DNA of 64,000 nucleotides from Mycolicibacterium diernhoferi (GTDB lineage: Bacteria > Actinomycetota > Actinomycetes > Mycobacteriales > Mycobacteriaceae): positions 682,001-746,000 of the forward strand of contig NZ_CP080332.1 of the NCBI RefSeq assembly GCF_019456655.1. The letters are read 5' to 3'. The notes beneath the pieces were generated by a model. The model was given only the letters and a program-made list of their open reading frames with translations. It was not told the origin of the DNA and did no database searches. This document shows positions 1-7,162 of this stretch, in pieces; the first letter of the stretch is position 1, and each line of letters opens with the position of its first letter. The position numbers were made by a program, and so were the translations under genes.

Positions 1-230
1 TCGCTGTTGCGGACGTTGGCGCCCACCCGCACCCCGCCGTCCTCGGTCCCCGAGATGTCGGCCAGATCGAGGTGACTGACGTCGATGAGCAGATCGGGTT
101 GTGCGACGCCCAGTTTCATGTGGTCGACCAGATTCGTGCCGCCGGCCAGATAGACCGCGTCGGGGTGGCCGGTCAACATGGCGACCGCGTCGGCGGGGCT
201 GGTGGCCACGCGGTATTCGAAGGCCTTCAC
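1..230 (-). CDS. Molybdenum hydroxylase FAD-binding subunit (partial)
   Basis: N-terminal 76 codons of a xanthine dehydrogenase/CO dehydrogenase medium-subunit-type flavoprotein; the rest lies beyond the left edge. The visible protein begins around KAFEYRVATSPADAV and contains the FAD-binding signature LAGGTNLVDHMKLG at about residues 28-41, followed by LLIDVS. In this family the subunit passes electrons from the Mo/Fe-S partners to FAD. The GTG start overlaps the stop of the upstream 2Fe-2S subunit (GTGA at 227-230), so the two are translationally coupled. A large molybdopterin subunit is expected next, outside the window. The substrate cannot be told from this fragment. Confidence 0.85.
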   Translation of the reverse strand, partial: MKAFEYRVATSPADAVAMLTGHPDAVYLAGGTNLVDHMKLGVAQPDLLIDVSHLDLADISGTEDGGVRVGANVRNS

Positions 231-748
231 GACAGTGCCACCCGCCGGATCGCGCTGACGATGTTGGGGTAGGCCGCGCAGCGGCAGAGGTTGCCGCTCA
301 TCCGCTCCCGGATCTCGTCCTCGTCGAGTTCGGGGCTCGACTCCAGATCGTCGGTGACGTAGCTGGGCGATCCCGCTTTGGCTTCGTCCAACATGCCGAT
401 CGCAGAACAGATCTGGCCGGGGGTGCAGTAACCGCACTGGAAGGCGTCCTCGTCGCAGAACGCCTGGGCCATCTCGTGTAGGCGCTCACCGTCGCCGAGC
501 CCGGCGGCGGTGGTGATGTGCGCGCCGTCGGCGGCCACCGCGAACGTCAGGCAACTGGTCATCCGGCGGCCGTCGACCAGGATGGTGCAGGACCCGCACT
601 GACCGTGATCGCAACCCTTCTTCGGCGCGGTCACCCCGAGATGCTCGCGCAGTGCGTCGAGCAGGGTCACCCGGTTGTCGACGGTCAGCGAACATCGTTC
701 GCCGTCCACGTCCAGGGTCAGGTCAGAGGTGTGATTGGGCTGGGCCAC
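227..748 (-). CDS. Molybdenum hydroxylase 2Fe-2S subunit
   Basis: Complete 173-residue small subunit of the xanthine dehydrogenase/aldehyde oxidase type (YagT/CoxS-like). It has the plant-type [2Fe-2S] ligands in CDHGQCGSC, followed by a Cys in the TSCLTF segment. The second [2Fe-2S] cluster, in the all-helical C-terminal domain, is shown by CGYCTPGQ and CRCAAYPNI. It relays electrons from the molybdenum centre to the FAD subunit. The length is typical of the family. The start is a GTG in the context MAQPNHTSDL. It overlaps the following FAD subunit by four bases and is the first visible gene of that operon, 39 bp after the YibE/F gene. Confidence 0.92.
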   Translation of the reverse strand: MAQPNHTSDLTLDVDGERCSLTVDNRVTLLDALREHLGVTAPKKGCDHGQCGSCTILVDGRRMTSCLTFAVAADGAHITTAAGLGDGERLHEMAQAFCDEDAFQCGYCTPGQICSAIGMLDEAKAGSPSYVTDDLESSPELDEDEIRERMSGNLCRCAAYPNIVSAIRRVALS

Positions 749-787
749 CCACGGCGGGTACCCGAGGGTGCGCGCTGCGAAACGGTG

Positions 788-2020
788 TCAGCGGGTGGCG
801 CCCCGGGTGGTGGAGAGCACGGCGGCGATGGCGGTCGTCAGCGGGACCGACAGGGCCAGGGCGATGCCGCCGACCGCGGACCGGGCGATCTCGATCGCGA
901 CGCTCTCACTGACCAGCACATCGCCCAGGGCCCGGTTGGCGACACTGAACAACAGCAGCAGCGGCAGCGCGCTGCCGGCATAGGCCAGCACCAGGGTGTA
1001 GACGGTGCTGGCGATGTGGTCGCGGCCGACCCGCATGGCCCCGAAGAACACCTCGCGCCGCGAATCGCTGTGTTCGGCGAGTTCGAATGCCGTCGATGCC
1101 TGGGTCACGGTGACGTCGTTGAGTACGCCGAGCGAGCCGATGATGAATCCGGCCAGCAGCAACCCGGTGATGGATACGCCCCCGAGATAGGTCGCGACCG
1201 CGTTGTTCTCCTCCTCGGACAGCCCGGTCAGTTGGGTCAGTTCGATTGCTCCCCAGGACAGGGCGGTGGCGAGGATCAGCGAGGTGAGGGTGCCCAGCAG
1301 GGCGGCGCTGGTCCGCAGGCTGACGCCGTGCGCCAGGTACAGCACCGCGTACAGGATCAGCGAGGAGGCCACCAGCGCCACCGGGATGGCGGCGGCTCCG
1401 TCGCGCAGGGCGGGCAGCATGAACACCACCAGCACACCGAATGCCACCACGATGCCGATCAGCGCGCGCAGCCCCCGCCAGCCCGCGATGGCGACCACCA
1501 CCACCGCGAAGACCGCGGCCAGGGCGGCCAGCGGCCAGGCCCGCTCGTAGTCATAGAACGAATAGGCGGTGGTCCCGGTGGGATCCACCGCGCGGGTGAT
1601 CCGGATGTCGTCACCGACCATCAGCTGCGGCTGGCCGGGGCCACCGCTGAATTCCAGCACGGTGTAGGCGCCGGCATTCGGGCCGGACTCGATGCCGATC
1701 AGCGACTGGGTGCAATGCGCGTCCGTGCCGGCCGTGGACCCCGGTGGGGCGGTCAGGACGACGCCGACGGCAGGTCCGCCACACGGGGCGGCACTGCTGG
1801 ACAGCACGCGGCCGGCCTCGGTGCTGACGCTGCCGCCCGCGGAGTTCTGGAACGGCAGCGGGATGTCGACCTTCTGCTGGCTCGGCCACAGCCAGGCCGC
1901 TCCGGCCAGCGTCAGCACCCCCAGCGCGATCAGCAGGCCGACCACGATGCGGGCCGCCAGCGGACCCAGCGGGTTCGGTCCCGAGCTGAGCGAGTGCGAA
2001 TGTGAGTGCGCCACCGGCAC
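788..2020 (-). CDS. YibE/F family polytopic membrane protein
   Basis: A 410-residue integral membrane protein of the YibE/F family. The N-terminus is His/Ser-rich (HSHSHSLSS) and is followed by a membrane segment near residues 20-45. An extracytoplasmic domain of roughly 120 residues follows. From about residue 160 to the end there are about seven further hydrophobic helices. The conserved core includes LGVLNDVTVTQASTAFEL and a C-terminal LTTAIAAVLSTTRG. The family function is not established; transport has been suggested elsewhere. The start is a GTG 15 bp after the aminotransferase stop, with another in-frame GTG two codons later. Confidence 0.85.
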   Translation of the reverse strand: MPVAHSHSHSLSSGPNPLGPLAARIVVGLLIALGVLTLAGAAWLWPSQQKVDIPLPFQNSAGGSVSTEAGRVLSSSAAPCGGPAVGVVLTAPPGSTAGTDAHCTQSLIGIESGPNAGAYTVLEFSGGPGQPQLMVGDDIRITRAVDPTGTTAYSFYDYERAWPLAALAAVFAVVVVAIAGWRGLRALIGIVVAFGVLVVFMLPALRDGAAAIPVALVASSLILYAVLYLAHGVSLRTSAALLGTLTSLILATALSWGAIELTQLTGLSEEENNAVATYLGGVSITGLLLAGFIIGSLGVLNDVTVTQASTAFELAEHSDSRREVFFGAMRVGRDHIASTVYTLVLAYAGSALPLLLLFSVANRALGDVLVSESVAIEIARSAVGGIALALSVPLTTAIAAVLSTTRGATR

Positions 2021-2035
2021 AGCCTAGATCGGTCG

Positions 2036-3307
2036 CTACTGCCGGTAGCTCACCAGGAAGTTGCCGAGCCGCTCGATGGCCGCCGCCAGGTCGCGTGACC
2101 ACGGCAGCGTCACGATGCGCAGGTGATCCGGTGTGGGCCAATTGAATCCGGTGCCCTGAGTGACCAGGATCTTCTCCTGCAGCAGCAGATCGAGCACCAG
2201 TTGCTCATCGTCGTGGATGTCATAGACCTCGGGGTCCAGGCGGGGGAACGCGTACAGCGCGCCCTGCGGCTTCACGCAGGACACCCCGGGGATCTCGTTG
2301 AGTTTGGTCCAGGCGGTATCGCGCTGCTCGAGCAGCCGCCCGCCCGGCAGTACCAGATCATCGATGCTCTGATGGCCACCGAGCGCGACCTGAATCGCAT
2401 GCTGGGCCGGAACATTCGGGCACAGGCGCATGTTCGACAGCAGGCTGATGCCCTCGATGAAGCTGGTGGCGTGTTCCTTGGGTCCGGTGATGACCAGCCA
2501 GCCGGAGCGGTAGCCGGCCACCCGGTAGGCCTTGGACAACCCGTTGAACGTCAGGCACAGCAGATCCGGCGCCAACGTGGCCAGGCTGATGTGCTTGGCA
2601 TCGTCGTAGAGGATCTTGTCGTAGATCTCGTCGGCCAGCAGCAGCAGCTGATGCTTGCGCGCGAGTTCCACCATCTGCTGGAGGACCTCGCGGCTGTACA
2701 CCGCCCCTGTCGGATTGTTCGGGTTGATCACCACCAGCGCCTTGGTGCGCTCGGTGATCTTGGATTCCAGATCGGCGATGTCGGGGTTCCAGCCCTGCGT
2801 CTCATCGCACAGGTAGTGCACCGGGGTGCCGCCGGCCAGTGCCGTCGAGGCCGTCCACAGCGGGTAGTCCGGCGCCGGGATGAGCACCTGATCGCCGTTG
2901 TCCAGCAGCGCCTGCAAGGTCATGGTGATCAGCTCGGAGACGCCGTTGCCCAGGTAGACGTCGTCGACGTCGAACTTGGGGAAGCCCTCGACGAGCTCGT
3001 AGCGGGTGAACACGGCGCGCCGCGCCGGGATGATGCCCTTGGAGTCGGAGTACCCCTGCGCATACGGCAGCGCCTGGATGATGTCGCGCATGATCACATC
3101 GGGGGCCTCGAAGCCGAACGGGGCGGGGTTGCCGATGTTCAGCTTCAGGATGCGGTGGCCCTCGGCTTCCAGCCGCGAGGCGTGCTCGTGTACCGGGCCG
3201 CGGATCTCGTAGAGAACGTCCTGCAGCTTGGTCGACTGCGCGAACGTCCGAAGCTTCGGCTGGCTGCCGGTATGCCAGGCCTTATCGGGCAGCTGATGGG
3301 TACTCAC
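2036..3307 (-). CDS. aspC: Class I pyridoxal-phosphate aminotransferase
   Basis: A 423-residue fold-type I aminotransferase, very close to M. tuberculosis Rv0337c, annotated as aspartate aminotransferase and resembling AlaA-type alanine transaminases. PLP-family landmarks are NPNNPTGAVYS, DEIYDKILYD (Asp binding the pyridine nitrogen) and the lysine segment LSKAYRVAGYRSGW. LRIVTLPW near the C-terminus contains the conserved Arg that binds the substrate carboxylate. I place the start at the GTG giving VSTHQLPDKAW. An upstream in-frame TTG at 3334 would add nine unconserved-looking residues. The homologue sits next to Rv0338c in M. tuberculosis, as it does here. Confidence 0.9.
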   Translation of the reverse strand: MSTHQLPDKAWHTGSQPKLRTFAQSTKLQDVLYEIRGPVHEHASRLEAEGHRILKLNIGNPAPFGFEAPDVIMRDIIQALPYAQGYSDSKGIIPARRAVFTRYELVEGFPKFDVDDVYLGNGVSELITMTLQALLDNGDQVLIPAPDYPLWTASTALAGGTPVHYLCDETQGWNPDIADLESKITERTKALVVINPNNPTGAVYSREVLQQMVELARKHQLLLLADEIYDKILYDDAKHISLATLAPDLLCLTFNGLSKAYRVAGYRSGWLVITGPKEHATSFIEGISLLSNMRLCPNVPAQHAIQVALGGHQSIDDLVLPGGRLLEQRDTAWTKLNEIPGVSCVKPQGALYAFPRLDPEVYDIHDDEQLVLDLLLQEKILVTQGTGFNWPTPDHLRIVTLPWSRDLAAAIERLGNFLVSYRQ

Positions 3308-3435
3308 GCGTCCCAGTGTCCCACGATGTGGCAACCCGATTTATCGCAGCGAGAACACGATTCTGACGAGAGTGTGGAAAAACGGCTGCGCATGCGCCTT
3401 TTCACCGTGACCCGGTGCTACCTTCCTCAATCACT

Positions 3436-3855
3436 ATGACGCTTATTACACGTGCGGTGAGTGCGGGATTCGGGATGGTGGCGGCGGCCGGGCTGGCGCT
3501 GTCGGTGGGAGCGGGGGCCGCGTACGCCGACCCCCCGCTGCTCAACGGCAATTTCGCCGGCGGCGACGCCGAGAACCTCTGGACCATCGCCTCCACCTGC
3601 GCCCCGGCCGGCTGCACCGGTACGGTGTCCAGCAACCAGGGCTGGAGCAGCCCGATGACCCTGCACGACGGCCGCTGGTACTTCTTCGTGACCAAACCCG
3701 ACGGATTCGTCTGCAGTGACGGCAGTTTCGCGCCCGCGGTCATTCACATGGCGATCGATCCGGTGACGCTCGGCGGGGTGCTGTCGGCCGACTCGAACGG
3801 TGCTTGCCCGGGCGGTATCACCAGCGCCACGCCGTTCCAGCTGAAACAGGTCTAG
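3436..3855 (+). CDS. Small secreted protein of unknown function
   Basis: A 139-residue exported protein. A Sec signal peptide spans residues 1-31 (Arg at 6, hydrophobic run VAAAGLALSVGAG, cleavage after AYA). The mature chain starts DPPLLNGNF and has four Cys residues, including the pair in STCAPAGCTG, suggesting disulfides. I do not recognise a named domain. The style matches small mycobacterial secreted proteins with a beta-rich, disulfide-bonded fold. An in-frame start lies seven codons upstream, but ATG 3436 begins the signal peptide directly. It runs toward the Fe-S reductase gene, from which a strong hairpin separates it. Confidence 0.75.
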   Translation: MTLITRAVSAGFGMVAAAGLALSVGAGAAYADPPLLNGNFAGGDAENLWTIASTCAPAGCTGTVSSNQGWSSPMTLHDGRWYFFVTKPDGFVCSDGSFAPAVIHMAIDPVTLGGVLSADSNGACPGGITSATPFQLKQV

Positions 3856-3864
3856 CGCAAAAAA

Positions 3865-3911
3865 ATTTGCGCACATTCCGTAACGGTGAGCGTTACGGAA
3901 TGTGCGCAAAT
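3865..3911. terminator. Perfect 21-bp hairpin between convergent genes
   Basis: Two 21-base arms, starting ATTTGCGCACATTCC, pair perfectly around the 5-base loop GTGAG. It lies exactly between the stops of the convergent genes at 3855 (+) and 3921 (-). On the minus strand the stem is followed by a run of seven T, so it looks like an intrinsic terminator for the Fe-S reductase gene. On the plus strand no U-run follows, so termination there would be weaker. It could also be a bidirectional barrier to read-through. Confidence 0.85.
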
Positions 3912-3920
3912 CGAGGTGTG

Positions 3921-6900
3921 TCAGCGTTTGCCGGGCCGGCGGGCACCCTTGGCGATACCCAGACCCTTCACCGGGGGCTCGTCACCCACGACGCAGTCTT
4001 CACCCGACCCGTTCGACGACGACGCGGGCTCTGCGGCCGGTTCCGGCTCGACAGCCGTGGACGGCGGCTCGGTGGCCGACGACACCGGCTCGGCCGCTGC
4101 GGCGGGAGCCGCCGGAGCCGAAGCCTTGGGGGCGGCCTTCTTCGCACCCGGGCGACGTGCGCCCGCGGCGATACCGAGACCCACCACCGGCGGTTCGGAC
4201 TTGTGCTCCTGCAGGCCCATATCGGAGTCGGCGGTCTCTTCCTTGGCGCCGGCGACCGCCTGATCGGGATCGACGTTCGGCGGCTGTGTCACCGTCGGCT
4301 CGCCCTGGTTCGGCGACGCCGGGGCGGCCTTCTTGGCGCCGGGGCGCTTGGCACCGGCGGCCAGGCCGAGTCCCTTGACCGGGGCTGCCGGTGCGGCGGC
4401 CTCGGTGGGGGCCGCCTCGGCCGCGGGGGCCGCGGCAGCGGCGGGCGCGGCCTTCTTGGCGCCGGGGCGCTTGGCGCCGCCGGCCAGCCCGAGTCCCTTG
4501 ACCGGGGCAGCAGGTGTCGCCGCTGCGGCGGCCTCGGCGGGAGCGTCGGCAGCGGCGGGCGCGGCCTTCTTGGCGCCGGGACGCTTGGCGCCACCGGCCA
4601 GCCCGAGTCCCTTGACCGGGGCAGCAGGTGCCGCCGGTGCGGCAGCTGCGGCGGGCGCCGCGGGAGCCTCCTCGGCCTCCTCCACGACCGGAGCGGCGGC
4701 GGCGACCTTGGCCTCAGCGGCCTCGCGGGCCTCCGCCCGCTTGGCGGATTCGGCCGCGGCAGTGCCCTTTTCGGGCAGCGTGTACAGGCTGGTGTCCAGC
4801 GAGCTCAGCAGCAGCTGAGCGACGTCGAGCACCTCGACCTTCTCGATCTCTCGGGTGGCGGCGACATCGTCGACACCGTCGGTGATCATCACGCGGCAGA
4901 ACGGGCAACCGGTGGCGATCGCCGAGGCGCCGGTGTCGATGGCCTCCTCGGTGCGCTCGGTGTTGACGCGCTTACCGATGTGCTCTTCCATCCACATCCG
5001 GGCACCACCGGCGCCACAGCACAGGCCGCGTTCGGCGTGCCGGGGCATCTCGGTGAGCTTGGCGCCGGCCGCGCCGACGAGCTCACGCGGGGCCTCGTAC
5101 TCCTTGTTGTGCCGGCCCAGGAAGCACGGGTCGTGGTAGGTGACCTCCTGGTCGACCGTGGTGACCGGGATCAGCCTCTTGTCCCGGACCAGGCGGTTCA
5201 GCAGCTGGGTGTGGTGCACCACGGTGTAGTTGCTGCCCAGCTGCGGGTATTCGCGGTTGATCGTGTTGTAGCAGTGCGGGCAGGTGACGACGACCTTGCG
5301 GTCGACGGCCTCGACGCCCTCGAACAGCTCGTTGATGGTCTCGACGTTCTGCGCGGCGAGCTGCTGGAACAGGAACTCGTTGCCGGCGCGGCGGGCGGAG
5401 TCGCCGGTGCAGGTCTCGCCGGTGCCCAGCACCAGGTACTTCACACCCGCGGTGGCCAGCAGTTCGGCGACGGCCTTGGTGGTCTTCTTGGCTCGGTCCT
5501 CGTAGGCGCCGGCGCAGCCGACCCAGAACAGGTACTCGAAGCCGTCGAAGGAATCCACGTCCTCGCCGTAGACCGGGACGTCGAAATCGACCTCGTCGAT
5601 CCAGGTGGTGCGCTCCTTGGCGTTCTGGCCCCAGGGGTTGCCCTTGTTCTCCAGGTTCTTGAACAGCACACCGAGCTCGCCGGGGAACTCGGATTCGACC
5701 ATCACCTGGTAGCGGCGCATATCGACGATGTGGTCGATGTGCTCGATGTCGACGGGGCACTGCTCGACGCAGGCACCGCAGTTGGTGCAGGACCACAGCA
5801 CGTCGGGGTCGATGACGCCGCCCTGCTCGGCGGTGCCGACCAGGGGGCGAAGCGCCTGCTCGGGTCCGGAACCCTCGATGCGTGCGAAGCCGTCCTCGGG
5901 CACCCCGTGCCCGTGCAGGCTGTCACCCAGCTTCGCGAAGTCGACGGAGCCCTCTTCGGGCATCTCCTTGCCCTCGATCAGATAGGGCGCCTTCGCGAAC
6001 ATGTGGTCGCGCAGGTTCATGATGACGAGCTTGGGGGACAGCGGCTTACCGGTGTTCCAGGCCGGGCACTGCGACTGGCAACGACCGCACTCGGTGCAGG
6101 TGGTGAAGTCGAGGTAGCCCTTCCAGGTGAAGTCCTCGATCTTGCCGCGGCCGAAGACCGCATCCTCGGCGGGATCCTCGAAGTCGATCGGCTCGCCCTT
6201 GTGCTCCATCGGCAGCAGCGGGCCGAGGCCGTCGGGCAGCCGCTTGAAGGTGACGTTGATCGGGGCCAGGCCGATGTGCAGGTGCTTGGAGTGCAGCACG
6301 ATCAGCAGGAATACCAGCATGACGCCGATGTGGCCCATCAGTGCCACCGTCTCGATCCACATGTTGGCGGTCGGGCCGAGTGGGGCCAGCAGGGCGGCCA
6401 TGCCATCGGAGAGGAAGGCGCCGGACTGGTAGGGGAAGTTCTCGCCGAGCACGTTGACCGCGGCACCGCGGAACAGCGCGTAGGTCGCGATGACCAGGAA
6501 GATCATGAACAGGATCTCCCACGCGCCACCGGTGTGTGAGCCGTAGAACCGGGAGTCGCGGCCGATCTTCTTGGGGGCGCGGACGACGCGGATGATCGCG
6601 AACACGACGATGCCGATGAGCACCGCGAGAGCGAAGAAGTCCTGCAGGAAGCCCAGCACCGGCCAGCGGCCGACGAGCGGGATGTGGAACTCGGGGTTGA
6701 ACAGCACGCCGTACGCCTCGACGTACACCGAGCCGAGGACGAAGAAGCCCCACATGGTGAAGAAGTGCGCGATACCGGGGATGGACCACTTGAGCAGCTT
6801 CGACTGTGCGAAGACTTCCTTGTTCTGGTTCAGGAAGCGGCGCACGAGGTCGTCCTTGCGGCCGCGTTCGTCGCCCAGCTTCTGTCCCGAGCTGATCAGC

Positions 6901-6998
6901 TTCGTCAGCCACAGCACGCGCCTCGCGGCGAACACCAGGACGATGGCGGTTCCCAGCAATCCGAGGACCAACCTGCTCACTTCGAGCGTGTGCTGCAC
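3921..6998 (-). CDS. Membrane heterodisulfide-reductase-like Fe-S protein (Rv0338c-type)
   Basis: A 1025-residue iron-sulfur oxidoreductase homologous to M. tuberculosis Rv0338c. Residues 1-290 carry about five membrane helices of nitrate-reductase-gamma type. Two [4Fe-4S] ferredoxin motifs follow, CTECGRCQSQCP near residue 300 and CTNCGACVEQCP near 400. Two CCG-type domains come next, seen in CPHCYNTINREYP, HDPCFLGRHN and CCGAGGARMW. The family moves electrons between the quinone pool and a thiol/disulfide or flavin partner. After about residue 750 comes an Ala/Pro/Lys tail with five copies of a VKGLGLAGGAKRPGAKKAAP-like unit. The start is a GTG with GGGAGG seven bases upstream; TetR-type palindromes lie just before it. 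The M. tuberculosis protein is reported as essential in genome-wide screens, from memory. Confidence 0.9.
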   Translation of the reverse strand: MQHTLEVSRLVLGLLGTAIVLVFAARRVLWLTKLISSGQKLGDERGRKDDLVRRFLNQNKEVFAQSKLLKWSIPGIAHFFTMWGFFVLGSVYVEAYGVLFNPEFHIPLVGRWPVLGFLQDFFALAVLIGIVVFAIIRVVRAPKKIGRDSRFYGSHTGGAWEILFMIFLVIATYALFRGAAVNVLGENFPYQSGAFLSDGMAALLAPLGPTANMWIETVALMGHIGVMLVFLLIVLHSKHLHIGLAPINVTFKRLPDGLGPLLPMEHKGEPIDFEDPAEDAVFGRGKIEDFTWKGYLDFTTCTECGRCQSQCPAWNTGKPLSPKLVIMNLRDHMFAKAPYLIEGKEMPEEGSVDFAKLGDSLHGHGVPEDGFARIEGSGPEQALRPLVGTAEQGGVIDPDVLWSCTNCGACVEQCPVDIEHIDHIVDMRRYQVMVESEFPGELGVLFKNLENKGNPWGQNAKERTTWIDEVDFDVPVYGEDVDSFDGFEYLFWVGCAGAYEDRAKKTTKAVAELLATAGVKYLVLGTGETCTGDSARRAGNEFLFQQLAAQNVETINELFEGVEAVDRKVVVTCPHCYNTINREYPQLGSNYTVVHHTQLLNRLVRDKRLIPVTTVDQEVTYHDPCFLGRHNKEYEAPRELVGAAGAKLTEMPRHAERGLCCGAGGARMWMEEHIGKRVNTERTEEAIDTGASAIATGCPFCRVMITDGVDDVAATREIEKVEVLDVAQLLLSSLDTSLYTLPEKGTAAAESAKRAEAREAAEAKVAAAAPVVEEAEEAPAAPAAAAAPAAPAAPVKGLGLAGGAKRPGAKKAAPAAADAPAEAAAAATPAAPVKGLGLAGGAKRPGAKKAAPAAAAAPAAEAAPTEAAAPAAPVKGLGLAAGAKRPGAKKAAPASPNQGEPTVTQPPNVDPDQAVAGAKEETADSDMGLQEHKSEPPVVGLGIAAGARRPGAKKAAPKASAPAAPAAAAEPVSSATEPPSTAVEPEPAAEPASSSNGSGEDCVVGDEPPVKGLGIAKGARRPGKR
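3922..4621 (-). repeat. Five degenerate copies of a coding repeat in the Fe-S reductase tail
   Basis: Five units with the protein pattern GLGxAxGA(K/R)RPG lie near 4561-4621, 4447-4507, 4324-4384, 4132-4194 and 3922-3978. They are separated by Ala-rich linkers. The first three are nearly identical in DNA and sit 114-123 bp apart, which suggests recent tandem expansion. The last two, nearest the C-terminus, have diverged. Confidence 0.8.
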
Positions 6999-7017
6999 CG
7001 CGCGCCTCCCGAGGTAT

Positions 7018-7064
7018 AAGTTACCGGCTGGTAACTTGAAACGTGTTACTCACCGGTAACTTAA
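7018..7064. promoter_or_regulatory. Paired TetR-type operators upstream of the Fe-S reductase
   Basis: The palindrome AAGTTACC-GGCT-GGTAACTT (7018-7037) is followed at 7045-7064 by GTTACTCACCGGTAACTTAA, whose reverse complement matches the first site at 15 of 18 bases. They lie 20-66 bp upstream of the reductase GTG start, where a repressor would block transcription. A further ACTCACCGGT half-match lies at 7124-7133, near the iniR stop. The regulator is not encoded next door. Confidence 0.6.
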
Positions 7065-7162
7065 GCTATTTGCCTGCTCATAGTTACATCAACGGTTGAC
7101 CCATCGCTAGCAAGGCTGTCCTAACTCACCGGTTGGTAGCGAACGGCGGCCCGCAGCGGCGG

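Noticed and set aside
3388..3397. GCGCATGCGC palindrome upstream of the small secreted protein
   Set aside because: It is a ten-base GC palindrome of a kind expected by chance in such DNA, with no second copy to support it.
3804..6539. A 900-codon open frame on the plus strand opposite the Fe-S reductase
   Set aside because: It is an antisense shadow caused by high GC. The translated product is Gly/Arg-rich nonsense, whereas the minus strand encodes clear Fe-S motifs.
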